Source: Heliocidaris erythrogramma (lineage: Eukaryota > Echinodermata > Echinoidea > Camarodonta > Echinometridae). Taken from it: 64,000 nt of DNA. A model generated the notes under the pieces. It saw only the letters and a program-made list of their open reading frames with translations, made no database searches and was not told the DNA's origin. Below, in pieces: positions 1 through 12,130 of the stretch. The position numbers were made by a program, and so were the translations under genes. Each line of letters begins with the position of its first letter. The stretch's first letter is position 1. The DNA lies in the NCBI GenBank assembly GCA_025617745.1, contig CM046872.1, forward strand, positions 1,364,001 to 1,428,000. Reading direction: 5' to 3'.

Positions 1-720
1 CCCCATGACAGCGCTATAATTTTATTTGCTTCTTTTCGTCTCTCTCTCTCCCTGTTTATATATTTAAAAATCACTCTCTAACCTTTCCCCAATTTAGTCT
101 TACTTCCTTCACATTATTATTTCATTTCATTTCATACTCCCTGCATAATGCCATGGATATTGTAATCAGAAACGGGTCGGTTCCCACTTTTCGCTAAACG
201 CATTCCTAATGCAATTAAAATGTTTATTTGATGTGTTTAAGTTAATATACCCAAAAGAAAATAATATTGTGAATCACCTTGCTATAATACGATATACGTC
301 AAAGCATTTTCATCAAGCCAATTTACTGCGAGTGAAAATGTGACAGCGAAACAATAATTTTCTGGGGCATCGTAAACAATGACTCCACTGACAAGAGCGG
401 TTATTATGGAGGGGGGGTTTTCAGAGGTTCTAATTTCAGAAAGTCAAAGAATGTTAGGCTGAGATAGTTAGTTAGATAATAAATTTCTATCTTAGGTTTT
501 GTTTCCCCTTGGGTCTGGGTCTGAAGGTTTTGTTTTATAGGTATCATGTAGAGCAATCTTGTAGGTACTGCCTGGATGCTCGGTCTTGGCCTTAAGGCGC
601 TATAAGGTCTGTTTTTTTCAATGCCTTGGCCTTGGGCACGCCTTGGCTTTGGCTAATGTCCAGAAATGTTGAAGGCATTTTCAAGGCATATGGAACTTTG
701 ACATATTTGCAAGTGAATAG
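1..720. other. Intergenic, no gene seen
   Basis: AT-rich sequence without a supported reading frame. A short CT tract lies near 40-52. A cluster of CCTTGG/GGCCTTGG words lies at about 570-690. Nothing else recognisable. Confidence 0.5.
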
Positions 721-1625
721 TGCATTCCCAAGTCGAAATGAAATAGGGTAAAAATAGGAAAAAAATACAAAAAAATTACCAACGGAAATATATTTTTTCC
801 CTATTTTTTCCTATTTTTATTTCAAGAAAATAGGATAAAACTAGGAAAAAAATAGTTTGTCAAAAATATTTTTTTCCTATTTTTTTCCTATTTTGTATAG
901 CGTAGAGATAGCTACTTGTAATAGGATAAAAATAGGATTGAAACACATTTTTCCTATTTTTCCCCTATTTTTCCCTATTTTTATTCCAAGAAAATAGGAT
1001 AAAACCAGAAAGAAAATAGTCCTTCGAAATTATTCCGGAAATAGGAAAAAACAAAAATAGGATGAAAATAGGATTAAATTAGGTGAAAACTAGGTAGAAA
1101 ATAGGGGAAAACACGTTGAAGAAAATAGTGGGAGATGGAAAATAGGAAAAATATAGAAATAAAATAGTGGAAAACTAGGCAGAAAATAGGATAAAATTTG
1201 ATTGAGAAATAGGATAAAATAGGAGGAAATAGGAATTGAATAATGGGAAACTACAGAAAAAATAGGACAAAAACAGGAATAAAATAGTGGAAAACTAGGC
1301 AGAAAATAGATTGAATCTAATTGGAAAATGCAATGTAATAGGGAAAAACTAGGGAAAAACTACAGAAAATATACAAAGAAAATAGGAAAACCAGATTGAG
1401 AAACTAGGATAAAACTTGATTAAGAAAATAAAAATAGGGAAAAACTAGAATGAAAATAGGGTGAAAATTAGGATTGAATAATGGGAAACTAGAGAGAAAA
1501 TAGGGCAAAAACAGGAATAAAATAGGTTAAACCTAATTGAGAAAATACAAAGAAGGAATAGGGAAAAACTAGGGAGAAAATACAAAGAACATAGGAAAAC
1601 CAGATTGAGAAACTAGGATAAAACG
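721..1625. repeat. A-rich degenerate satellite built on AAAATAGG, copy 1
   Basis: About 0.9 kb made of short variants of AAAATAGG, AAAACTAGG and GAAAATAG. The first 250 bp also contain reverse-complement blocks (CCTATTTTT), so part can fold back. The section at about 1420-1510 closely matches 9283-9365 in the second copy, so this is one dispersed family rather than two independent low-complexity tracts. No coding content. Confidence 0.85.
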
Positions 1626-1629
1626 TCAT

Positions 1630-1703
1630 TAACTCTTACGGTGCCGGAGGCACGTATAGTTGCCCATAACCCTTTAGTGCCGATGGCACGTATAGTTGCC
1701 CGA
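1630..1703. repeat. Two 37-bp tandem units, each with a GTGCC..GGCAC hairpin
   Basis: Unit 1 at 1630-1666 and unit 2 at 1667-1703. Both begin TAACYCTT and both contain a near-palindrome of type GTGCCGNNGGCAC followed by GTATAGTTGCCC. They directly border the A-rich satellite. They resemble terminal repeats of a DNA transposon, but no transposase is present. Confidence 0.6.
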
Positions 1704-2560
1704 TAAACTTTTTTCTGTTTCATCCATTTTAATTATACAAAACTAACTTTATATTCAGATTTTTTCATATTGATGTATTGATAACAGATTAAGCATTCAA
1801 TAAACCATTAAAAAAATATGGGTTTATATTAACATTTTTTGAGTAAAATCATATTTTCTCGGCAGTATTTTGAAGAGGTTTTTTTGGATAATGCCGCAAG
1901 CATCGTCAAGGTTTCCCAATAGAACGTGTGTTATAAACGTTGTGTATGGCAATACACGCATGTCTATGGGCAGACATCCTGTGTTCGTCTCCCGGGAAAA
2001 TGAGTTCGGAGTTGACCAATGGCAGAACAGCGCTCCAAATGCAGCTCGCTTATTCGCCAGCATAGTATGAATATTCATGATTGAAAGAGCTGGTGAAGCG
2101 TGAGTCTAAATGTTATTATTCTCGTGTCAAGGCTTTTCCCTCCAGTCAATACATATGACTTGGGTGATTGAAACTTGTTCACAAAATCGTTACGTGGTGC
2201 GTGTGTCATTATTTTTTTTTTTTTTTTGCATACTATTATCATGTTTGTCTATAACCCCCTCAGTATGTCTGTGGAGATCTATAAAATGTTAAAAACATGT
2301 CTTCTGTATTATTTTGTATATACCATAAAGTTTGCATTCGCTTTCTGTTCAGTTGTTATTTTGTATCGCCTTTATATTTTCATTCTTCTACTTTTATTAT
2401 GTCTTACCACTATCGCTTTCTTATTACCCCTCTTTCGAAACTTTGAAATCTCTCTCCTTTTCCTTCTTTTTCGCACCTCTCTTCTCCTCACCCCGTCCTT
2501 CGCAATAATCAAATCTCTATCTTCCTCTCTTTCTATCTTTATCCACCTCACTCACTCAAC
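1704..2560. other. Intergenic, no gene seen
   Basis: A T-rich stretch with a T run at 2212-2227. Short open frames exist on both strands at 1824-2078, but neither resembles a known protein. It passes into the pyrimidine-rich array. Confidence 0.4.
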
Positions 2561-2584
2561 TCCTTTTGCGTTCTCGTGTTGAAT

Positions 2585-5500
2585 CGTATGTTTGTATGCC
2601 CCTACCCCACCCTACCTCCACTCTTTCAATCTATCGTTTTCTCATTACCTCTCTTTCTAAAATCTTCCCGCCCTACATCTCAATAATTATATATATATGT
2701 ATATATCTCCCTCTCTCTCATTTTCTATCCCAAGTGTCTCCTCACCCCGTCATTTACAGTTGTCATCATCATATCTCTATCTCTCTCTCTCTCTCTCTCT
2801 CGTTCTCTCTCTCCCTCCCTTCCTATCAATCTTACCACTATCAATTTCTCTTTACCTCTCTAAACCTTTCTCGCCCTCATATCTCTTTTTTTTCTTTCTC
2901 TTTCCCAATTCTCCTTTCTTCGTCTCGTCCTTTGCAATCATCAAATCTCCCTCTCCCTCTCTCGCTCTCGCCCCTCCCTCTCAATAACCCATCTTACCAC
3001 TATCACTTTCTCTTTACCTCTGTAGACTTTTCTCGCCCTCATCTCTCCTTTTTTTTCTCTCTCTCATCTCTCCTTTTTTTTCTCTCTCTTTCCCAATTCT
3101 CTTCTCTTTGTCTCGTCCTTTGCAATCATCAAATTTATATCTCTCTTTATCTATCTTTATCCATCTCACTCACTCAACTCCGTTTGCGTTCTCGTGTTGA
3201 ATCGTATGTTTTGAGGTACGTTTGTTTTGCTCGGTGATTATCAAAACCTATTTCCAATATTCTTCACCAAATAAAAAAGACGCTAAAGCGCAGTAAGCGC
3301 AGTAAGTTATGACTCCCTTAACCTCTTTCCACTCATTTTTAATTTATTCACACCATATTCAACATAATTATCTACGATCTGCCTCACTCACAGTTACTAG
3401 GCCTCAAGAAATTAAGAAACTGCTAAATATTGAACGTAGCCATAATTTATTTTCTTACAAGATAAGGGGGGGGGCGGAAAATGCAAGAGAGAAGTATCAC
3501 AAATTAAAAAAACATGCGTAAATAAAATTGATATTTAAGGAGCATTATTTTTCATTAGATTAGTATCATTAGTTGTCTGTATGATGTTATACTAATGAAG
3601 CACCGCGTTATTTGGTTATTCTGCTTGGGTAGAAATAGATTGCAAGAGAAACCAAAATACTATGCATCATGCATTATTTTGTTGCGATCATCGACTATTG
3701 GCCATTGTCTATGGGAACACGCCACGGGATAGAACTTTTCTTCTCAGGGGTCTATAACCCCCACCCCCTAACTCTATGCGATCGCCATGTAGCAATTTAT
3801 GACAGGATGTTCTTAGAAATCGGGGCCCATTGATGGACTATTCACCATTATCCAAAATACTGGCAGAGGGCATAGGACTTTTGTTTGCACCAGGATCTGC
3901 GTCAGGACTCTATACCCCCCTCCTGCTCGTGCCACTATGCTATTATTTGGATATTTTATTTCAGTTAAAATCCCGGTTCATCAATTAGAGTAATATAAAA
4001 AAAAATAGAGCGGTTGTAACCTTATTTACCAAAAGATCTACCTACACAATATAATTTCTATACAGGCGAATGGAAAGAGAGAGAGTTTACATGGAAATGT
4101 AACATAGAAAGTGATAGCTGATAACTTAATTGTCATTGCAAAACAATACAAACTAAATAATATTGACATCGAACAATAATATATAACAGTAAAATAAAAA
4201 TTGGGTTCATTCTTTGCATAATAAACAAACTGTTGTTATAGGAATATATATTATTCGATATAATGCAGAACTCTAGATCCTCATCGTCATAGTTACTGGC
4301 CCCTACCCCACCCTACCTCCACTCTTTCAATCTATCGTTTTCTCATTTCCTCATTACCTCTCGTTCTAAAATCTTCCCGCCCTCACATCTCAATAATTAT
4401 ATATATCTTTCTCTCTCTCTCTCTTTCTCTATCCCATCTCTCTCCTCCTCGCCCCGTCATTTACAGTCGTCATCATCTCGCTCTCTCTCTCTCTCTCCTG
4501 TCTCTCTCCATCGTTCTATCTCCCTCCCTCCATCTCACCTTTATTACTTTCTCATTACCTCTCTAAACTTTTCTGGCCCTCATATCTCTTTTTTTTTCTT
4601 TCTCGTTCCCAACTCTCTTCTCCTCGTCTCGTCCTTTGCAATCATCATATCTCTATTTCTCTCTCTCGCTCCCGCCCCTCCCTCTCAATAACCCATCTTA
4701 CCACTATCACTTTCTCTTTACCTCTGTAAACTTTTCTCGCCCTCATCTCTCCTTTTTTTCTCTCTCTCATCTCTCCTTTTTTTTTCTCTCTCATCTCTCC
4801 TTTTTTTTCTCTCTTTCCCAATTCTCTTCTCTTTGTCTCGTCCTTTGCAATCATCAAATTTATATCTCTCTTTCTATCTTTATCCATCTCACTCACTCAA
4901 CTCCTTTTGCGTTCTCGTGTTGAATCGTATGTTTTGAGGTACGTTTGTTTTGCTTGATGATTATCAAAACCTATCTCCAATATTCCTCTGCAAATAAAAA
5001 AGACGCTAAAACGCAGTAAGCGCAGTAAGTTATGAATCCCTTAACCTCTTTCCACTCATTTTTGATTTATTCACGCCCCATATTCAACATAATTATCTAC
5101 GATCTGCCTCACTCACAGTTACTAGGCCTCAAGAAATTAAGAAACTGCTAAATATTGAACGTAGCCATAATTTATTTTCTTACAAGATAAAGGGGGGCGG
5201 AAAATGCAAGAGAGAAGTATCACAAATGGGTAGAAATAGATTGGAAGAGAAACCAAAACACTAGCCATCATGCATTATTTTGTTGCGATCATCGACTATT
5301 GGCCATTGTCTATGGGAACACGCCACTTGATAGAACTTTTCTTCTCAGGGGTCTATAACCCCCACCCCTAACTCTATGCGATCGCCATGTAGCAATTTAT
5401 GACATGATGTTCTTAGAAATCGGGGCCCATTGATGGACTATTCACCATTATCCAAAATACTGGTAGAGGGCATAGGACTTTTGTTTGCACCAGGATCTGC

Positions 5501-7740
5501 GTCAGGACTCTATACCCCCCTCCTGCTCGTGCCACTATGCTATTATTTGGATAATTTATTTCAGTTAAAATCCCGGTGCATCAATTAGAGTAATATAAAA
5601 AAGAATAGAGCGGTTGTAACCTTATTTACCAAAAGATCTACCTACACAATATAATTTCTATACAGGCGAATGGAAAGAGAGAGTGTTTACATGGAAATGT
5701 AACATAGAAAGTGATAGCTGATAACTTAATTGTCATTGCAAAACAATACAAACTAAATAATATTGACATCGAACAATAATATATAACGGTAAAATAAAAA
5801 TTGGGTTCATTCTTTGCATAATAAACAAACTGTTGTTATAGGAATATATATTATTCGATATAATGCAGAACTCTAGATCCTCATCGTCATAGTTACTGGC
5901 CCCTACCCCACCCTACCCCACCCTACCTCCACTCTTTCAATCTATCGTTTTCTCATTTCCTCATTACCTCTCGTTCTAAAATCTTCCCGCCCTCACAATC
6001 ATCTCAATAATTATATATATCTTTCTCTCTCTCTCTCTCTTTCTCTATCCCATCTCTCTCCTCCTCGCCCCGTCATTTACAGTCGTCATCATCTCGCTCT
6101 CTCTCTCTCCCCCTCTCTCTCCATCGTTCTCTCTCCCTCCCTCCATCTCAGTCTTACCTTTATTACTTTCTCATTACCTCTCTAAACTTTTCTGGCCCTC
6201 ATATCTCTTTTTTTTCTTTCTCGTTCCCAACTCTCTTCTCCTCGTCTCGTCCTTTGCAATCATCATATCTCTATTTCTCTCTCTCGCTCTCGCTCTCGCT
6301 CTCTCCCTCTCAATAACCCATCTTACCACTATTACTTTCTTATTACCTCTCTCTCTAAACTATTCCCGCCCTCATATCTCCCTCCTTTTCCTTCTTTTCG
6401 CAATTCTCCTCTCCTCACCCCGTCCTTTGCAATCATCAAATCCCTATCTCTCTCTCTTTCTATCTTTATCCATCTCACTCACTCAACTCCTTTTGCGTTC
6501 TCGTGTTGAATCGTATGTTTTGAGGTACGTTTGTTTGCTTGATGATTATCAAAACCTATCTCCAATATTTCTCTGCAAATAAAAAAGACGCTAAAACGCC
6601 GTATGGGAATCAGTTTCATAACTGATTTCATCCCTTAACCTCTCTCAACTCATTTTTAATTTATTCACGCCATATTCAACATAATTATCTACATAAAAGT
6701 ATAGGACTTTTCCTTTCATCAGGACTCTATTCCCCATCCCTTCCAGCTAATGCCACCACCACTATTATTTGTGCAGTATTATATAAACGCATTGATGTTG
6801 TTATAATATAGAGCTTTAGATCATCTCTCCTCATCATCATGCTGGTCCCCACCCGACCATGCACCCCTATCGCCCTCTCAATCTTCTCCTCTCACCAGGC
6901 TATCACTCTCTCATTCATTCAACTTCTGTTGTGTTCTCGTGTTGAATCGTTTCTTGTTTGATTCTATGTTTGTTTTGCTTGATTCTTATAAACAATGCAT
7001 CTCCAATATTTCTCTGAAAATAAAAAGACGTTAAAATGAAGTAAAGGGAATCAGTTATGAATCCCTCAACCTCTGTCCACCCATGTTTAATTTATTCACG
7101 CCATATTCAACATAATTATCAACGATCTGCCTCACACTTACTAGGCCTCAAGAAATTAAGAAACTGCTGAATATTGAACGTAGCCATAATTTTGTTCTTA
7201 CAAGGGGGGGGGGCGGAAAAATGCAAGAGAGAAGTATCACAAATTTAAAAAAAAATAAAATAAAATTGATATTTAAGGAGCATTATTTTTCATTAGATTA
7301 GTATCAATAGTTGTCTGTATGATGTTATACTAATGAAGCACCGCGTTATTTGGTTATTCTGGTTGGGTAGAAATAGATTGCAAGAGAAACCAAAATACTA
7401 TGCATCATGCATTATTTTGTTGCGATCATCGACTATTGGCCATTGTCTATGGGAACACGCCACGGGATAGAACTTTTCTTCTCAGGGGTCTATAACCCCC
7501 ACCCCCTAACTCCATGCGATCTCCATGTAGCAATTTATGACAGGATGTTCTTAGAAATCGGGGCCCATTGATGGACTATTCACCATTATCCAAAATACTG
7601 GCAGAGGGCATAGGACTTTTGTTTGCACCAGGATCTGCGTCAGGACTCTATAACCCCCCCCCCCCCCCCCCCCCATCCTGCTCGTGCCACCACTGCTATT
7701 ATATGTATATAATAATCACACTGTTGTTATAGGGGAATAT
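2585..7740. repeat. Array of about four large tandem units with polypyrimidine tracts
   Basis: Unit starts are marked by CCCCTACCCCACCCTACCTCC or its derivatives. Approximate units are 2600-4300, 4300-5900, 5900-6835 (short) and 6835-7740 (diverged pyrimidine part). Each has a 0.2-0.7 kb CT-rich tract, a conserved end GCGTTCTCGTGTTGAATCGT, a block with AATAAAAAAGACGCTAAAA, and a unique-looking tail beginning CTAGGCCTCAAGAAATTAAG (3397, 5122, 7141). The CTTATTTACCAAAAGATCTA block recurs at 4021 and 5621, exactly 1600 bp apart. Unit 2 lacks about 130 bp that units 1 and 4 share (3535-3620 and 7270-7360). Long open frames here are CT-repeat artefacts. Confidence 0.9.
7654..7674. repeat. Poly(C) run, 21 bases
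   Basis: A homopolymer inside the last unit of the large array. The equivalent site in the two earlier full units has only six C, so the run expanded within this unit. Confidence 0.9.
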
Positions 7741-8400
7741 ATTATTCGTTAAATTGTATATCTCTAGAGCATCATCCTTCATCATCAAGCAAAAAAAAAT
7801 GGTCATCAAGAGAACGCAAAAAGAGTTAAATGAGAGAGAGAATGACAGAGAGAGATAGACAGAGCGGGAAATAAACAAAACAGAAAGAGAGAGAGAGAGA
7901 GAGCGAGACATCATGAACTGAGAGAAAGAGAGGGTGGGGGCTGCAGAGATTATTTATAAGATATATACATTATATATATATATATATATATTAATCTATA
8001 CTATGCATTTTCTATACTATGCATTGTTTCTTCCTCTCACTTCTATCGTTTCTTGTGTATTTCTTTTTATTTCTCTGTTTACTTCTTTCATTATTTCAAT
8101 TTGTTTTCTCTGCTCTTCAATCTGTATCTATCTTTCTTCACGTTTTCCCTGTTTTCCCATCCCATTTTCTAATCCTCTCTTCGTATTTTCCGTATTTCTT
8201 TCTTATATTTCTCTTTCTCTCTTGTATTATGCACGATGCAAAATGCTTTTTTTTTCTTCAAAAGTAACATGCAGCATTATTTACACGTACGGGTCAATAC
8301 ATAACTGCCTTTATTTAAAAATTAACTACCGTAATGTGTTTTCAACCCTTTTAGTCCATTCATTCATTCATGATTTATATCACTAAATCAAAAGGGAAGG
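7741..8400. other. Low-complexity stretch: GA tract, (TA)n, CT-rich block
   Basis: A GA-rich tract at about 7830-7930, (TA)n at about 7971-7990 and a T/C-rich block at 8000-8240. The open frames there encode only S/F/L/I-rich low-complexity peptide and are not called as genes. Confidence 0.6.
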
Positions 8401-9281
8401 GGGCCACAACGGGAAATGATAACTACTGCAAGTATACCTCAAAACGCCCAAAGCCAATTTCTTTTCATCTTTATTTTGGATATATCTCAAATGTATACTC
8501 GCTATTTAGGTAGGAAATACTCACATATATCCCATAAACTTTAATCCAAGATATGTGACTCAGATTTCTCTATACATGCGTCTTTCCTTTTGAACTCTCA
8601 TTTTCTCGATACATGTATTTTATTTCAAAACACAAACATAGTTACAGGGTCTCATATTGAAGACTACGCAAAAGTGGAGTTTGTGAACAATGCTCTGCTG
8701 TAGCTTACATGTCTATGGCGCTATTGTTATGCTCTGATTGGCCCTTTCATTTTGCGCCATGCCTTTTATGGAAGGCATAGGCAAAGCAGGTCACGCCTCC
8801 TTTGTGTATGCTTACCAGTCACTTGTTCAGTGACGACAATTTTGATTGGGAATAGCATTTGATACATAAATAACATTATTTTCGCTCTATTTTCTATATT
8901 ACCCCATCAATGTATATATCATTCAAAAGGTAAAACATTGACCATTATTGTCATATTTCTTGTTTTTTTTAATCTCTTAGAACTTTCAGTGAATTTGCTC
9001 TCAAACAGTAGGCTTCCCTCCATTTTCCTGATTGAAAAAAATGATTTCATATACGGCATATTTTACTACATATATGAACAGAAAATTGTATAAAGACTAA
9101 CACCATTGTAAAGACCATAAACTCTACAATATTTCATGTGTACAAAGTTTCATTGTAAGATGCATTGGGAAAGAGATATGAGCCTTCTAATATCAAACAC
9201 AGCTTATTCTTCACGAAATTTACAAACCCAACAAAACCCTTGGCACTGGAGGGGTATTTGGCCTGGCACAGGAAGAGTTAA
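8401..9281. other. Intergenic, no gene seen; ends in a GGCACTGG..GTTA motif
   Basis: No supported coding region. The last 45 bp contain, in reverse, TTAACTCTT followed by GTGCC motifs. This echoes the motif at 1630 in the opposite orientation and abuts the second A-rich satellite. Confidence 0.4.
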
Positions 9282-9778
9282 GAAAATAAAACTAGGAAAA
9301 ACTAGAATGAAAATAGGGTGAAAATTTGGATTGAATAATGGGAAACTAGAGAGAAAATCGGGCAAAAATAGGATAATAGGATAAAACTAGTGCTGGATCA
9401 TGGGGAAAGATAAAAGTTTGGAAAATAGTACAAAACTAGTTTTAGAATAATGAGAAAACTAGGATGAAACTAGAGCTAGCCTAAAAAATAGGATAAAACT
9501 ATTTTTTTGACAAAAATGAAAAGTGCAAAAACTAGGGGAAAAATAGTCCGGAGAGAAATGAGGTCTAAAAAATAGGAAAAAATCAGAAAATAGCCTCAAA
9601 ATAGGCCTATTTCCATTATATTTTCCATGGGAAATAGGATAAAAATAGGCCTATTTTCCTGAAATAGGAATAAAATAGGTGAAAAATAAAAAAATAGCCT
9701 AAAATCACTTCTATTTTCTTCCTATTTCCGAGGGAAATACAATAAAAATAGGGAAAAAATATATTTTCACACTTCCGA
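9282..9778. repeat. A-rich AAAATAGG satellite, copy 2
   Basis: Same composition and partly the same longer sequence as 721-1625, including the GGATTGAATAATGGGAAACT block. From about 9600 the motif also appears as TAGGCCTATTT palindromes. Confidence 0.85.
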
Positions 9779-9839
9779 AAACTACTGGGGTTAGCACTAT
9801 ATCATGTAGCTAATACAAGATTTTTTTAGATTAAAAGAA

Positions 9840-9982
9840 TATGATAGAATTATTATGATAATGATAATGATGTTGACAGTGATGATAATAATAATAATAA
9901 TAATGATAATAATAATCATGATGATGATGATGATGATAATGGTGATGATGACTGGATGATGATGATGATGATGGTGGTGAAA
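9840..9982. repeat. Interrupted trinucleotide microsatellite (GAT/AAT)n
   Basis: Runs of GATGATGAT and AATAATAAT with interruptions. The minus-strand open frame across it encodes only a His/Tyr-rich repeat and is not a gene. Confidence 0.9.
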
Positions 9983-11280
9983 TCGGTAATACCGTATAAA
10001 ATACAGGAGAATATTTGAACAACATGTACTTATATTTCATGTCTTTCTGTGAACAATTTGTAAGTTTGAATGAATTATGCAAATTTTGAATTTGGTCAAA
10101 GGCTTTTGCCACTGTCATATGCAAAACCTGGTACTAAATTTTAGATATAGGCTTACAGCTGCTTTTGTGTGCTTTGTTTGGCAGGGGGCACTGGAATAGG
10201 GAGCAAAAACATAATTTGGGAAATATGAAGGGTAGAAAAGGAAAAACTATGATTATATTATATATTATATACGCCACAACTCGCATGGTAAATTGCTTTT
10301 GAAATTTTTATTTTTATGGTATAAAATGCGAATCATTTTCTGAAGCTTGTTCGCTTTTCTGCCTCCCATAACGTTGCTTCAGGATCTTGTAATTTCACGC
10401 CCAAATATACATATAATTATTATGATATAGTTTAGAAATGCCTTTTTAAAGGGTTCAGAATTTCAAAAAATGCTCCTTAATATATATGTAGGCTTTTAAG
10501 TTTCATCTTTTTAAGTATATTGCCCTAAATATAGGATAAAACAAAGATTGAATGAAATCCTAACTTTCGTTTGCCTTACTAAATTCCTCGACAAGAATTC
10601 TCATGAATTTGACTTCCCATTAATTCGAAAAACCGTTGGTCAATGTTCATGGTTCGAAACTATAATTATAACCATGATAACTCTTAATTGCGGTGGTCCT
10701 GTGCGAATTTTCTCAGGCAAAGTGCATAAAAATTGCATTCTTGAGGATTAAACATGCAAAAAATCTACTATTCGGTTGCTTTGATCCCTCGCTTGCAAAT
10801 TCATACATATATGGAGGAGATGGCAATTTTATTGGTTGCGCAGAGCTGCATAATCCCAAGATACACCACTAGAGGCTTTAGTTGCTATGCAGCCTCGAAT
10901 CAAACCTCACATTCATTATTTGGAAAGAGATTGTGAATTGGACCTAACATAAAACCAACTAGAGAAATGGGGGCATTGTGGGTTTGCAAGCAGTCTCCTG
11001 TTCAAATCATCATAAAATACATGTAGAGTGCCTTGCATCATTTATTAACCAAATATAAGTTCCCATTCAAGGTTTGCTTCAGATAAAGTCCTGATATTAA
11101 TAGGAAAGAGCACTATAACAAAATTAAGTCCCTCTTTATCAGTTAGCTCACTTTGCTTGCTCACTAATAAATAACCAGTTAATTAACCATTATTATTGTC
11201 CAGGAAGATAACATTACATGTACAAACCGTAGGTCGTGAAAATGGGGTAATCAATATATATTGATTGGAAGTGCCCCCTT
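9983..11280. other. Intergenic, no gene seen
   Basis: AT-rich with only short frames of unrecognised sequence. No repeat structure noticed. Confidence 0.4.
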
Positions 11281-11303
11281 TTTTAAAAAAATGCCTTTTT
11301 GCT

Positions 11304-11490
11304 CCCCCCCCCCCCCCATTTGACAAATGTTCATCCATCCTTGTTGTAATTTGAATCTTGAAGGCAGTGCCTACCTTCTTTGAATGTGTTTTTGTGTGCG
11401 CGTGTGCGCGTGTATGTGTGTGTTTTGCGTGCGTGGGTGAGGGCGTGTGTGTGTGTAGGTGTGTGTGTATGTGTGCGTGTGTGTGAGAGA
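11304..11490. repeat. C14 run followed by a (GT)n/(GTGC)n tract and a GA tail
   Basis: A C14 homopolymer at 11304-11317. An interrupted GT/GC-rich microsatellite lies at about 11386-11484, ending in (GA)n. Confidence 0.85.
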
Positions 11491-11829
11491 GAGAGGGAGC
11501 CTCCTTCTTTGTATGTTCCATTTATTAATGTCTTGGCCTTGATTACGATAGTGATATAGAAGTGTAGAGATACGTGTGATTTCGTTTAATCATGATGTTT
11601 CTTACAGCCAATTTTAAATTCAAGTTAATTACCTGGTAGGAGGCACAGAAGAAGTGATTTGAATAGCTAATTGAAAACGCTGCAAAATAATTATTATTAC
11701 TTTGCAGCCCGTTTTACAATATTTTATGTTGCTGTTTACAATTCATATCACAGAAACCTTACGTTCTGATTTAGTCGGTTTTATTAATTTCGTATCGCAA
11801 TAGTAAAAAGCAAACCGTTTGGTAATTAT

Positions 11830-12082
11830 GATATGATTGCCCCCATATGTTTTTTTTTGTTTTGTTTTGTTTCTTGTTTGGTTACTCTTTTGTGTCCCCT
11901 GTCCTATTCATCTCCCTGTCCCTTCCCTGTCCTTTGCTCTCTCTCTCTCTCTCTCTCCCTCTATTTCCTTCCCTATCTCTCTCTCCCTCCTCTCTCTCTC
12001 TCTCTCTCTTCCTCTCTCTTCCTCTCTATTCTCTATCCCATCATCTCTATCTCTTTTTCTCTCTATTCTCCCATCTCCACCC

Positions 12083-12113
<31 letters not shown>

Positions 12114-12130
12114 ACCCTTTCCCTCGCAGT
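11830..12130. repeat. Polypyrimidine tract with C14 run
   Basis: Long TC/TCCC microsatellite from about 11930 to 12115 with a C run at about 12080-12093. Three plus-strand frames stay open through it only because CT repeats lack stop codons. Confidence 0.9.

Noticed and set aside
721-1625. CRISPR-like regular repeats in the A-rich region
   Set aside because: No constant repeat/spacer structure, and the sequence is eukaryotic. It is a degenerate short-word satellite.
2566-3237. 223-codon plus-strand open frame and others over CT-rich DNA (also 11833-12390, 28190-28618, 42080-42481)
   Set aside because: Pure pyrimidine repeats contain no stop codons in any frame. The peptides are S/L/F/P low-complexity with several overlapping frames open at once.
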